A DNA stretch of 64,000 nt, from assembly GCF_003865095.1 (NCBI RefSeq), contig NZ_BHYK01000001.1:1-64000 (forward strand), read 5' to 3'. The notes below the pieces were generated by a model. It did no database searches and was not told the DNA's origin. It saw nothing but the letters and a program-made list of their open reading frames with translations. This DNA comes from Clostridium tagluense (GTDB lineage: Bacteria; Bacillota; Clostridia; Clostridiales; Clostridiaceae). Shown here piece by piece: positions 26,147-35,452 of this stretch. Positions within the stretch are counted from its first letter, which is position 1. The number at the start of each line of letters is the position of its first letter. The position numbers and the translations under genes are program-made.

Positions 26147-27304
26147 TTGATAAGTAAAATTATTTTAAACAAGTTAAAATTATTCCTAATTATAATGTGT
26201 GGTTTATTTATATTTATTCCCAATAATGTTATAGCAGCCACCAGGCCTATTCAAATGGAACATAAGACAAATGTACCAGCTGATAAAGTGTGGAAGATTA
26301 AGTTTAATCAAGGAATTAATGTAGACAAGCTTAGTGATAGTGTTAGGGTTTATAATCCCATAGGACTACCAGCAAAGGTAAAAATATCATATGACATTAT
26401 AAATAATACCATAAAAGTAGAACCACCAGATGGAGGATATATAAATGGACAAACTTATGCTTTGCAAATTTATCAAAGTATAAAGGATTTAAAGAGGAAT
26501 GCACTGAAGGCGCCTGTAACCATGAATTTTACTATAGAAGTATTAGATAAGAGTCCAAGAATAGATAGTGGCAATAAGAAATATAATTATGAAAAATATG
26601 ATAAGACAATAGATCAAATTGTAGGAATGCAAAGTAAAGGTGACGCTTTTAATGTTGTACCTAATTATATGTTAGAGGCTAGTAATAAAGATATTTATGA
26701 ATATCTCAACCCTAAAAATTTTGAAAATCATGATTATGCTGTGTATCAATTTTTAACATTGAATTATATTGATGGAATTACTGTAGAAGATGTAGATAGT
26801 TTATTAAAGGGCGAGGGAATATTAGAAGGACAAGGAAAAACACTAATAGATGCTTGTAAACTATATGATGTTAATCCAGCCTATATTATTGCCCATGCTA
26901 TTTTAGAAACTGGTCATGGATCATCAGCACTGGCTAAAGGTATAGTGGTTAATCAAGTTGCTGGAAAACCAGTTGTAAGTAAAACAACATACAATATGTT
27001 TGGTATAGGTGCATGGGATGAAAATCCAAATAAACTAGGCTCTGAAAGAGCATATAAGGAGGGGTGGTTTACTGTAGAGGCTGCTATAGAAGGTGGAATT
27101 AAATTTGTTTCTACTCAGTATATTAACAATAGCACTCGTAAACAGAACACATTATATAAAATGAGATGGAACCCAGAGAGTCCAGGAGTTCATCAATATG
27201 CTACGGATATAGCTTGGGCATATAAACAAAGTTACAGAATTAAAGAAATTTTAGATAAATGCAGTAATGCATCTTTAATATTTGAAATACCTCAGTATAA
27301 ATAG
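26147..27304 (+). CDS. Secreted N-acetylglucosaminidase with Ig-like domain
   Basis: A 385-residue exported peptidoglycan hydrolase. Signal peptide (residues ~1-30, cut near VIAA), an SbsA/Big_5-like Ig domain (~32-130), a linker, then a glucosaminidase (LytD/GH73-like) domain at ~160-370. The probable catalytic Glu254 is in AHAILETGHGSS; YNMFGIGAWDENP and FVSTQYINN are also family motifs. The enzyme would cut GlcNAc-MurNAc links. The start is TTG at 26147 with AGGGGGAAG upstream. The same Ig-like layout appears in the amidase at 60.9 kb, suggesting a shared wall-targeting module. Confidence 0.9.
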   Translation: MISKIILNKLKLFLIIMCGLFIFIPNNVIAATRPIQMEHKTNVPADKVWKIKFNQGINVDKLSDSVRVYNPIGLPAKVKISYDIINNTIKVEPPDGGYINGQTYALQIYQSIKDLKRNALKAPVTMNFTIEVLDKSPRIDSGNKKYNYEKYDKTIDQIVGMQSKGDAFNVVPNYMLEASNKDIYEYLNPKNFENHDYAVYQFLTLNYIDGITVEDVDSLLKGEGILEGQGKTLIDACKLYDVNPAYIIAHAILETGHGSSALAKGIVVNQVAGKPVVSKTTYNMFGIGAWDENPNKLGSERAYKEGWFTVEAAIEGGIKFVSTQYINNSTRKQNTLYKMRWNPESPGVHQYATDIAWAYKQSYRIKEILDKCSNASLIFEIPQYK

Positions 27305-27306
27305 AA

Positions 27307-27336
27307 CTAAGGGTATCCTGGAAGGGATACCCTTAG
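27307..27336. terminator. Hairpin shared by convergent genes
   Basis: A 12-bp perfect stem CTAAGGGTATCC / GGATACCCTTAG with a 6-nt loop; its right arm overlaps the stop codon of the minus-strand gene, and only short T tracts flank it. Confidence 0.75.
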
Positions 27337-27905
27337 TCAATTTTAACTTGTTCATTATTATTTACTAATACCTTGAAATTATTAGTGTTGGCGTATTTTA
27401 TAAACTCAGTCAAGTTAATGGGACTCTTATTTTTGTTTCCAGAAATAAATATAGAAATTTTAAAACCATCATCTGCATGTGCTTTAGTTAGGTATTTTTG
27501 CTTAATAGATTCATCTAGAATTAATGTTAAGGCCACGTCCAATGGCTTATCTTCTAAAGAAAGAAGTTGCTTAATTTTATAGCCTCCAGAGCTTACTCCT
27601 TCAACTTTTTTTATTTTATCCATACCAGTTACCTCCATCTTTATAGAAGAATTCATGTCTACAATAACGGAATAATTATTTTTATTATCTAAATATAATT
27701 TTTTTATTGAAAATAAAAGTACTGCCATGCAAGCGATTACTAATAAATATTTCCAAATGGCAACACTATGAAATTCTTCACCTGCATAGGGTTCACCTAT
27801 TTTAGGTGAAGCCGCATGCTTTTCGAGAGTAGCAAATTCATTCTTTGCGGTTATGATATATACTTTATTTTTTTCAATATTGATTACTTTACCAGCTTTT
27901 CTCAT
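27333..27905 (-). CDS. RsgI-like anti-sigma factor (orphan)
   Basis: A 190-residue membrane protein. The N-terminal ~45 residues (AGKVINIEKNKVYIITAKNEFATL) fit the RsgI N-terminal domain, which in Bacillus and cellulolytic clostridia binds SigI. One membrane span follows (~48-66), then an extracytoplasmic domain with VIVDMNSSIKMEVTGMDKIKKVEGV, the companion domain usual in RsgI proteins. In most genomes rsgI directly follows sigI; no sigma-factor gene is adjacent here. AAAGAGGTGAC lies before the ATG. It is divergent from a histidine kinase gene across 213 bp. Confidence 0.82.
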   Translation of the reverse strand: MRKAGKVINIEKNKVYIITAKNEFATLEKHAASPKIGEPYAGEEFHSVAIWKYLLVIACMAVLLFSIKKLYLDNKNNYSVIVDMNSSIKMEVTGMDKIKKVEGVSSGGYKIKQLLSLEDKPLDVALTLILDESIKQKYLTKAHADDGFKISIFISGNKNKSPINLTEFIKYANTNNFKVLVNNNEQVKID

Positions 27906-28046
27906 AAAGTCACCTCTTTCATATGATAGATAGAATACATTAAATACTTATTAATACTTGACATAACGTAAAATAATTGTTATTTTCATTGTAGCACAGT
28001 ATTAAATTGTGTTTTGATTGTAAAATTATATAAAATATTTAACAGA

Positions 28047-28101
28047 ATCGAAGATGATTAATAGCATCGAAGATGATTAATAGCATCGAAGATGATTAAT
28101 A
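28047..28101 (+). repeat. Three tandem copies of a 19-bp unit
   Basis: ATCGAAGATGATTAATAGC occurs twice exactly (28047-28065, 28066-28084), and a third copy of 16 matching bases follows (28085-28100), ending ~18 bp before the histidine kinase start. It lies in the shared upstream region of two divergent genes. Confidence 0.95.
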
Positions 28102-28118
28102 ATAAATAGAGGTATAGT

Positions 28119-29468
28119 ATGATAAAGATATTAGAGAACAACGGTTACTTATATATAGGCATCTTAATTATAGCAAGCATTGCAATTGTTCATATAAAAA
28201 TGCTAATGATTAAAAAATCTAATGAATTTGATAAGAAAATTAATGCTACTATTAATATATTTAGTTCTACAACAGATATCAATGATATTTTTAATAGGCT
28301 ACTGGAAAATTTATATGAAATTTTAGATTATGATATTGCTATAAGTGTACTTAAAAATGGTAATAATTTTGAACTTACGGCCTGTCATGGGTGTGAAGAA
28401 GAAACAAACATAAGCAGTTATTTGAAGGATAATAAATGTATTGAACTACTAAAAAAAATCACAAAGTCTGGGACAACCTACTATATTAAGGATTTAAAGA
28501 AAGCAGATTATACAAATTATAGCACAGGGATTGAATTATTATTATTATACCATATGAGAAGCTTATTTATAATTCCAATAATTTATAAAGAAAATATATA
28601 TGGGGCAGTGATAATGCTAAATCATAAAAAATCAGCTTATAATGAAGGTGAGAGAGCTAATGTTTTTTCCTTTGTTAGGCAAGTAGCCATAGCTATAGAA
28701 AATGCTACGCTTTTTCAAAAACTAAAAGATGTGGATAAGATGAAAACAGATTTTTTATCGACTGTTTCTCATGAGCTCCGGACTCCGTTAACTTCAATCA
28801 TTGGCTTTGCAGAAATGGTTAAGCGCAAGTTTGAAGGAGTTATAGTGGAGCAGCTAGATCTTGAAAATGATAAAAATAAAATAGCAGTCATTAAGATAAA
28901 AAGAGATATAAATATAATTTTATCAGAAGGCGATAGATTATCATGTCTTATAAATGATTTATTAGATATATCAAGGATGGAAGCTGGAAAAATCAGTTTG
29001 AATATGAGAGAAATTGATATAGAAGAAATTATAAACCAGGTAATAACCTTAACTAATCCAATTATTAGAGACAAATCTGTTCAAGTTATACTAAATATAA
29101 GAGAATCACTTCCTAAAATTATGGCAGATAAAGATAAATTACTTCAGGTAATAATTAACCTTATTTCTAATGCCATAAAATTCACGCAGCAAGGGTGTAT
29201 CGTATGTACAGCTAGAGCGGTGGAAGAGAATGTAATAGTAAGTATTAGTGATACAGGGATTGGAATTAGAGAGGAAGATAAAAAAAATATATTTGAAAAA
29301 TTCAGCCAAGTTGGTGATACTCTTACAAATAAACCCAAGGGGACAGGCCTTGGACTAGCTATATGTAAGTATATTATCGAAGAACATGGTGGAGAAATAT
29401 GGGTTGAAAGTGAAATAGAAAAAGGCAGTGATTTTTCATTTAGTATACCTATTTCAAGGAAAAAATAA
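28119..29468 (+). CDS. Membrane-anchored histidine kinase with GAF domain
   Basis: A 449-residue sensor kinase: one N-terminal membrane segment (~10-30), a GAF-like domain (~45-195), HisKA with phospho-accepting His218 in SHELRTPLTS, and an HATPase_c domain with N, G1 (DTGIGI), F and G2 (KGTGLGLA) boxes. No periplasmic loop of size, so the signal is probably intracellular. AGAGGT lies 4 nt before the ATG. No response regulator is adjacent; it is an orphan kinase, a type that in sporeformers often feeds Spo0A, but that is inference. Tandem repeats precede it. Confidence 0.93.
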   Translation: MIKILENNGYLYIGILIIASIAIVHIKMLMIKKSNEFDKKINATINIFSSTTDINDIFNRLLENLYEILDYDIAISVLKNGNNFELTACHGCEEETNISSYLKDNKCIELLKKITKSGTTYYIKDLKKADYTNYSTGIELLLLYHMRSLFIIPIIYKENIYGAVIMLNHKKSAYNEGERANVFSFVRQVAIAIENATLFQKLKDVDKMKTDFLSTVSHELRTPLTSIIGFAEMVKRKFEGVIVEQLDLENDKNKIAVIKIKRDINIILSEGDRLSCLINDLLDISRMEAGKISLNMREIDIEEIINQVITLTNPIIRDKSVQVILNIRESLPKIMADKDKLLQVIINLISNAIKFTQQGCIVCTARAVEENVIVSISDTGIGIREEDKKNIFEKFSQVGDTLTNKPKGTGLGLAICKYIIEEHGGEIWVESEIEKGSDFSFSIPISRKK

Positions 29469-29667
29469 ATAAATATCATAGCCTTTGTATATAGAATAAA
29501 AAAAGTATTTCGTGTATAATATATTCATTGGAAACTTGTTGGAAGTTTACCAACTATAGCAAAAAATGTTTATGACAAAATATTAACAAGTGTTGTGTAA
29601 ATTGTGAAATACATACTGAGATTTTATTTATAACGCTTGTGGTTCTAAAATCAAAGGGGGTGGATTT

Positions 29668-32025
29668 TTGAGGAAAACTGGAAAAGGATTTAAAGTTTTG
29701 TTACTTATATTCCTTACCATTATTTTATGTGGGAATTTTAAATATGTAATGGCAGTAGAAAACGCTGTCAAGATAGCCTTTGTAGGAGTAGATCATTCTC
29801 CATTAATTGCAGGGGATAGTGAAAGCTTTTATTTAACGGCTATGGGAGCTAAGAGAGTTAAATATAGAGTGTTTTTAATTGATGCTAACATGAATAAAAA
29901 GATAGAAATTACTAGTGGGTATACAGAATCATTAGATGCGAGTAAACCATATATGGTTACGCCTAGTGAAAAATTTAAATTAGGTAAATACAAGCTTATA
30001 ATTTGGGTTAAAGAAGAAAAATCTGTAAAAAATTATGATAGTGAATATATAGCTAGTTTAAACTGTGTAAATAGAGATGATAATAATAGAGTGTATTCAG
30101 CAGGTGATGTTGATATTTCTAAAGATGTTTATACAGTAGGCGAAAAGGTAACGATAAATGGGATAAAAAATATTAGTGGAATGAAAGGTCCATATACATA
30201 TAAACTTCATGTATATGATACTGAAACTAATGAATGGATATTAGATAATAAGGGGTTTAGGAACAATTTAGAATGGGTACCTACCAAACCAGGAACCTAT
30301 GTTTTAGTAGTTTGGGATATGTCTTATAATTCTACACTCTGGAAGACCATGATTAAAAGTCCAGAAAGTAAGTTATATGAAGGATGGAAGCTTAAAGTTA
30401 TTACAGTAAAAGATACGGAGAAAAGTGTACAAGTATCTTTTGTGGGTGTTGGACATTCGCCACTAGTGGCAGGTGAAAAAGAGAAATTTTACATTACTTC
30501 AAAGTATGCAAAAAAGGTTCAATATAGAGCTTGGATATATAGTGATAACACAAAAACATCCGAAGATATCACTAATGGTTATACTCCTTTAGTGGATGCA
30601 GATAAACCTTACGAGATTTCTCCAGATAAGAAGTTTTGGGTTGGAAAATATAGACTTGTGGTACGGGTTAGAGAAGAAAAATCACTGAAGGAATATGATA
30701 ATTATTATGTTTCTTATCTCAATTGTGTTGAAAAAAACGATAGTAATAGAGTTTATACCATAAATGATATGGATATAGAGAAAAGTACTTTCAAAGTAGG
30801 GGAGAAAGTAACAGTAGGTGGAATTAAAGATATAAGTGGAATGGCTGGACCATATACTTATAAGCTTCACATTCTTAATACTACAACAGGTAAGTGGACG
30901 CTAGATAGTAAAGAATATAGAGGGAAAACAGAATGGATCCCCACTGAACCTGGCACATACGTTTTAGATTTATGGACAATGTCTTCTAATTCTACACTAT
31001 GGCAAGTTATGAAAAGTGATCCAAGTAGAAAACTCTATGAAGGTTGGAAATTAAAAGTTATAAAAGTTGTACCTGAAAACGACGATGGTAATGAAGTAGA
31101 ACCAGCAAGGCCATACACCGTAGTCAATGAGTTTAAAGAATTGTATGCTGCTATAGAAAACAAATATGATGTAATAATAAATGATGCTAAGGTAGCTGCA
31201 GTATATGATAAAGCGAAAGACATCGTAAATAATATAACTAATAATAATATGAGTGATTTAGAGAAGGAATTAGCTATACACCAATACGTTGTGAAAAATA
31301 CAGCTTATGATTATGAAAATTATAAAAATGGAACATTGACGAAGGATTCCTATACAGCTTATGGAACATTAATTATTGGAAAGGCTGTTTGCCAAGGATA
31401 CGCTGATACAATGAAGTTACTATTAAATTTAGCGGGAATAGAAGCTAAAGTATTAGAAGTCGATGCCTATGCAAAAAAAGAGCCCCATGCTTGGAATTTG
31501 GTAAAAATAGATGGGGAATATTATCATCTAGATGCAACCTTAGATGATCCAGTTCCAGATGAAGGGGATAAGGTGGCATATACTTATTTTAATTTATCTG
31601 ATGAAAAAATCTCTAAAGACCATGAGTGGGTGAGGAAGAATTACCCAATAAGTGTCAATGAAAAATTTCAATATTTACAATCAATGAAACATGCTGTTAT
31701 TGATGGAACTTGGATATATTTTACTAATCCGTTAAATGAGGATAAATTATATAAAATGTCATTGGATGGAAAAATACAAGCGAAACTTGTTGATTCTGTA
31801 TCTTGGTTTGAAGCCGTAGATGAACAGTGGATTTATTACAGTAACTATTCAAATGGGGGATTTTTATATAAGATCAGAAAAGATGCTCTGGGAAATACTA
31901 AGTTAAATAATGAGTGGACTGTGGACATTGAGGTACAGGGTGATTGGATTTTATATAAAAACGGTAAAGATAACAAAAATTATAAAATAAGGAAAGATGG
32001 AAGTGAGAGACAATTAGTAAATTAG
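29668..32025 (+). CDS. Secreted transglutaminase-like protein with duplicated N-terminal domain
   Basis: A 785-residue exported protein. Signal peptide (~1-30); two homologous ~200-residue beta-rich repeats (~33-235 and ~263-465), both with FVGV.HSPL(I/V)AG, NRVY and LYEGWKLKVI; a transglutaminase-like domain (~485-670) with triad Cys575 (KAVCQGYAD), His607 (PHAWNLV) and Asp622 (YHLDATLDDP); and a C-terminal DUF5050-like beta-propeller segment (WIYFTN, WIYYSN, WILYKN). Such proteins are usually surface peptidases or cross-linkers. The start is TTG with GGGGGTGG 4-5 nt upstream. Single gene. Confidence 0.88.
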   Translation: MRKTGKGFKVLLLIFLTIILCGNFKYVMAVENAVKIAFVGVDHSPLIAGDSESFYLTAMGAKRVKYRVFLIDANMNKKIEITSGYTESLDASKPYMVTPSEKFKLGKYKLIIWVKEEKSVKNYDSEYIASLNCVNRDDNNRVYSAGDVDISKDVYTVGEKVTINGIKNISGMKGPYTYKLHVYDTETNEWILDNKGFRNNLEWVPTKPGTYVLVVWDMSYNSTLWKTMIKSPESKLYEGWKLKVITVKDTEKSVQVSFVGVGHSPLVAGEKEKFYITSKYAKKVQYRAWIYSDNTKTSEDITNGYTPLVDADKPYEISPDKKFWVGKYRLVVRVREEKSLKEYDNYYVSYLNCVEKNDSNRVYTINDMDIEKSTFKVGEKVTVGGIKDISGMAGPYTYKLHILNTTTGKWTLDSKEYRGKTEWIPTEPGTYVLDLWTMSSNSTLWQVMKSDPSRKLYEGWKLKVIKVVPENDDGNEVEPARPYTVVNEFKELYAAIENKYDVIINDAKVAAVYDKAKDIVNNITNNNMSDLEKELAIHQYVVKNTAYDYENYKNGTLTKDSYTAYGTLIIGKAVCQGYADTMKLLLNLAGIEAKVLEVDAYAKKEPHAWNLVKIDGEYYHLDATLDDPVPDEGDKVAYTYFNLSDEKISKDHEWVRKNYPISVNEKFQYLQSMKHAVIDGTWIYFTNPLNEDKLYKMSLDGKIQAKLVDSVSWFEAVDEQWIYYSNYSNGGFLYKIRKDALGNTKLNNEWTVDIEVQGDWILYKNGKDNKNYKIRKDGSERQLVN

Positions 32026-32040
32026 TATCTGAAAAATAAC

Positions 32041-32080
32041 AACGAAGTGGTTAGTTTCGCAAGAAATTAACCACTTCGTT
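32041..32080 (+). terminator. Long hairpin with GCAA tetraloop
   Basis: An 18-bp stem (one G-T pair) closes the GNRA tetraloop GCAA, 15 nt after the transglutaminase-like gene. It lacks a clear T run, so it may be a weak terminator or a 3'-end stabiliser. Confidence 0.7.
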
Positions 32081-32149
32081 AATATTTAAGTCAATTATGG
32101 GGTGAAAAATCTAAAGGTTTACAATGAAATATTAATGGGGGGCAAAAGA

Positions 32150-33709
32150 ATGAAAAAGAAGATGTATATAATAAGTTTTATAGTATTGTTTTTTGCAATA
32201 ATAGGTTTCCAATACAAAGTGGAATATGATATAAGGAAACAACCACCATCTGATAAATGGAGTAAAGAGGTTGCTATATCTAAAGGGAATATAACATGCT
32301 TTCCTAAAATATTAAAGAATGATAAAAATAACATTGTAGCCTTTAATGATGGAGGGAAGTTACAACTTGTAGTAACAGATGATTTAGGAAAAAAAGTAAT
32401 GGAAAAAACCTTTGAAACTAAGGATACTTTAGTTAAAGAGGTGAATTTATTAAAAGGGCAAGGGGAGGTTTATCTTAGTTACAATTCTTATGATAATGGT
32501 GCCAACAATTTAAAAATTATAAAATTGGATAAAGAACTAAAGGAGTTAAATAGAACGAAAATAGAAAATATAACGGAGACCTATCAAATAGGTGAAGATA
32601 TTTTAATAATGGGTTATAAAGATAAAATTCAAGTATTAGATATGGCTAAGAATGCTAAGATGAATTTTGATATAAAGGGTGCGAGCTTATTTTCAGGTGT
32701 TAAAACTGAAAGTGGATGTATATTTACATACTATAATGGAAAAGACGGATTTAGTTATATAACTATAAAAGATGGAGTAGCATCATTGCCTAAATTAGCA
32801 GGAGTACTTAATAAAAGCGATTCTATGACATTCATGAATACTGCTACCTCAAGCGATAGTAAAAATGGATATTTGTTAATTGAATACAGTGTGCAAGGAG
32901 AAATTGTAGGGACTAGAATTTTAGAATTTGCTCTGGATGGAAGCAGTAAAAACTCTAGTGAACTGTATATTGGTAATAATAGAAATATATATAACGTGGT
33001 TGGAAATAACTCCAAAGAAGGGGCTAGATTTTTTGCCACAACTGATAGGATATTTGGGACTAAAGATAGGCAGCGCAGTATAGTTGACTTTATTTTAAAA
33101 GATAATAAGGTAGCTAGCTATAGCTTTGCATCTAGACTATCAGGACTTACTACTTATCCTGGCATAAGTGGAGATACAATTGCGTACGCCAGTTACAATA
33201 AAGAAGATGAATATGGGATTTATATAGGATCACAAAATGAAAGGTTTAAGAAAGCTAATAATATACATTTAGCAGTAGAAACAAAGCAGACCAGATTAAA
33301 TACTCTACAGGGGATATTATATAGTTTTGTTTATATAATATATCCTATTAAATGGACAATACCTGTAATCATGCTAATATCTATTATAACTTTTTTCTCT
33401 TACAGTTTTTCAGACAAGAAAAAGAAATTATCTTTCATACTTATTTCAATTGTAAGCTTTGCATTAAAAACCTCAACTGTATTAAGTAACTCCTATGGAG
33501 ATAATTTATATTTACTTCCACAAATTTTATCACAAAAATGGGTTGCAGTATTGGTTGGTGTTGTTATAAGTACAATATGCTATTCCTTTGGATATAAGCT
33601 TTATAAAAAAGATTTAGAAGCAATGCCAATTGGTAAATTTGGTATAGCTTTAGTATTGGATACAATATTAACTATGATGATATTTGTACCTTTTTTTATT
33701 ACATTTTAA
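32150..33709 (+). CDS. Membrane protein with large extracytoplasmic domain, unknown
   Basis: A 519-residue protein I do not recognise as a family. One N-terminal membrane anchor (~4-22), a ~370-residue extracytoplasmic part rich in short beta strands (propeller-like WSKE..., repeated KIIKLDKELKELN style blades), and four hydrophobic segments at the C-terminus (~402-515). The ATG at 32150 follows ATGGGGGGC; an in-frame GTG at 32102 is less likely. It follows the transglutaminase-like gene after 124 bp and a hairpin, so the two may share transcription. Confidence 0.75.
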   Translation: MKKKMYIISFIVLFFAIIGFQYKVEYDIRKQPPSDKWSKEVAISKGNITCFPKILKNDKNNIVAFNDGGKLQLVVTDDLGKKVMEKTFETKDTLVKEVNLLKGQGEVYLSYNSYDNGANNLKIIKLDKELKELNRTKIENITETYQIGEDILIMGYKDKIQVLDMAKNAKMNFDIKGASLFSGVKTESGCIFTYYNGKDGFSYITIKDGVASLPKLAGVLNKSDSMTFMNTATSSDSKNGYLLIEYSVQGEIVGTRILEFALDGSSKNSSELYIGNNRNIYNVVGNNSKEGARFFATTDRIFGTKDRQRSIVDFILKDNKVASYSFASRLSGLTTYPGISGDTIAYASYNKEDEYGIYIGSQNERFKKANNIHLAVETKQTRLNTLQGILYSFVYIIYPIKWTIPVIMLISIITFFSYSFSDKKKKLSFILISIVSFALKTSTVLSNSYGDNLYLLPQILSQKWVAVLVGVVISTICYSFGYKLYKKDLEAMPIGKFGIALVLDTILTMMIFVPFFITF

Positions 33710-33741
33710 AACCTAATATAGTATGTTAGGCGCTCTTAAAT

Positions 33742-33782
33742 AAAAAATACCACAAACATTAAAAAAGTTTGTGGTATTTTTT
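33742..33782. terminator. Bidirectional terminator
   Basis: Stem AAAAAATACCACAAAC / GTTTGTGGTATTTTTT, loop of 9 nt, between convergent genes. Confidence 0.93.
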
Positions 33783-33784
33783 AT

Positions 33785-35239
33785 TTATAGTATAGGAGAA
33801 AGCAATCTTGAAACAGATTCCTTGAACTTAACGATAAAACTTCTATTAGTATATTTCTGGAGAGTTAGCTCCTCACAAAACTTTAAATCATCATTAAAAA
33901 AATCATCTAGCTTAGAAGTTATATTTTTATCATATATAAAGGCATTAATTTCAAAGTTTAAAGTAAAACTTCTAATATCTAGATTGGCAGTACCTACAGA
34001 GCTTATAGAGCCATCAATAGAAAGGAATTTACTATGAAGAAAACCCTTAGTGTAGGTATAACATTTGACACCAGATTCTAATAACTCTCCCATATATGAT
34101 GTGGAAGCCCAATACACAAAGGGATGATCTGGTTTACTAGGTATCATAATACGCACATCTACTCCAGATAAAGATGCTATTCTTAAAGCCTCTAATATAC
34201 TGTCATCTGGAATAAAATAAGGGGTTTCAATATAAATATTTTTTTCAGCTTTACTAATCATTTTTAAATAACCATTTTTAATAGAATTGAAAGTGGAATC
34301 AGGACCGCTTGAAACCATTTGAAGACCGGTTTTCCCAAGGTGGGTCCTCCGTGGAAAATATTTGCTATCAAAAACAGAATCTTCATTGGAAGCAAATCTC
34401 CAATCCATTAGGAAGTGCAATTCCAATGCATCTATTGAATCTCCTTGTATGAATAAATGGGTATCTCTCCAAAAACCAAACCTTTTAGAAAGTCCTAAAT
34501 ATTCATCACCAATATTAAAACCACCTATAAAGGCATACTCCCCATCGATAGTGCAAATTTTACGATGATTTCTAAAGTTTACTCTAAGATTTATATAGGG
34601 AAGAAATGGTGGAAAGAAACATGCAACTTTTCCGCCAGCTTCAGTTAAAGAGGCGAAAAAAGATTTAGGAACTTTGAGGCATCCCATACCATCATAGAGT
34701 AATTTTACCTCTACGCCTTGTTTAGCTTTTCTACATAGAATATCAAGAATAGTATTTCCTAAATTATCATTTTGGAATATATAATACTCCATATGAATAT
34801 ATACTTTTGCATTTTCAAGATTTTCTTTAAGCTGATCAAACTTTGATTTGCCATCAATAAATATAGTTACTTGGTTATTATTAGTGTAAAAGGCATTATC
34901 ACTACAAAGATTAAGTTCCATCATATCAGAATATTTACTCAAAAAAGGATTAGTTTTAATTAGTGATTCATTGTTTAAATATTCTTTTTGTTTATCAATA
35001 ATTGAGGTGAGATTTTCTTTTTCTTCTTTTTTTAGCAAAAACATTCTTTTCTTTTTTAAATTTTGACCAAGAAATAAGTATAATATAAACCCTATGCTAG
35101 GTAAAAATAGTAGAACCATAAGCCAAGTCCATGTGCTTGCAGGGTTTTTTCGTTCAAAAAAGACAACTGCTAAAGCAAAAATGATATTTATAAAAAATAA
35201 CAAATTGAAAAAACGTAATAATAGTTCACTTGTAAACAT
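33785..35239 (-). CDS. cls: Cardiolipin synthase
   Basis: A 484-residue phospholipase D-superfamily enzyme: two N-terminal membrane helices (~5-25 and ~37-57), then two HKD catalytic motifs, HRKICTIDGEYAFIGGFNIGDEY and HSKFLSIDGSISSVGTANLDIRS. It joins two phosphatidylglycerols to cardiolipin and glycerol at the membrane. The ATG at 35239 follows GGAGGC by 5 nt; an extension to 35296 lacks a ribosome site. Single gene, typical length. Confidence 0.95.
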   Translation of the reverse strand: MFTSELLLRFFNLLFFINIIFALAVVFFERKNPASTWTWLMVLLFLPSIGFILYLFLGQNLKKKRMFLLKKEEKENLTSIIDKQKEYLNNESLIKTNPFLSKYSDMMELNLCSDNAFYTNNNQVTIFIDGKSKFDQLKENLENAKVYIHMEYYIFQNDNLGNTILDILCRKAKQGVEVKLLYDGMGCLKVPKSFFASLTEAGGKVACFFPPFLPYINLRVNFRNHRKICTIDGEYAFIGGFNIGDEYLGLSKRFGFWRDTHLFIQGDSIDALELHFLMDWRFASNEDSVFDSKYFPRRTHLGKTGLQMVSSGPDSTFNSIKNGYLKMISKAEKNIYIETPYFIPDDSILEALRIASLSGVDVRIMIPSKPDHPFVYWASTSYMGELLESGVKCYTYTKGFLHSKFLSIDGSISSVGTANLDIRSFTLNFEINAFIYDKNITSKLDDFFNDDLKFCEELTLQKYTNRSFIVKFKESVSRLLSPIL

Positions 35240-35452
35240 ATGAGCCTCCAAAAATTCGTTATATAACATAACTATAGTATACATATAAAAGTGCATAAAG
35301 AAACATGTAAAAATAAAATATCTATATTACCATTGAATATTTTTTAAAAAAAATAAATAATTCAATTTTATAATTTATATTAGTAAAGGAATAGTGAGTT
35401 ATATGGTATAATAATATTAAATTGCAAAAGTCAATTTATGGGGGATAGGGGT

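Noticed and set aside
28047-28101. CRISPR-like repeat
   Set aside because: Units are directly adjacent with no spacers, only three copies, and no cas genes are present.
35438-35452. Upstream start for the YiiX-like gene
   Set aside because: The first ATG has no ribosome site; the GGGGG stretch it contains serves the second ATG at 35453.
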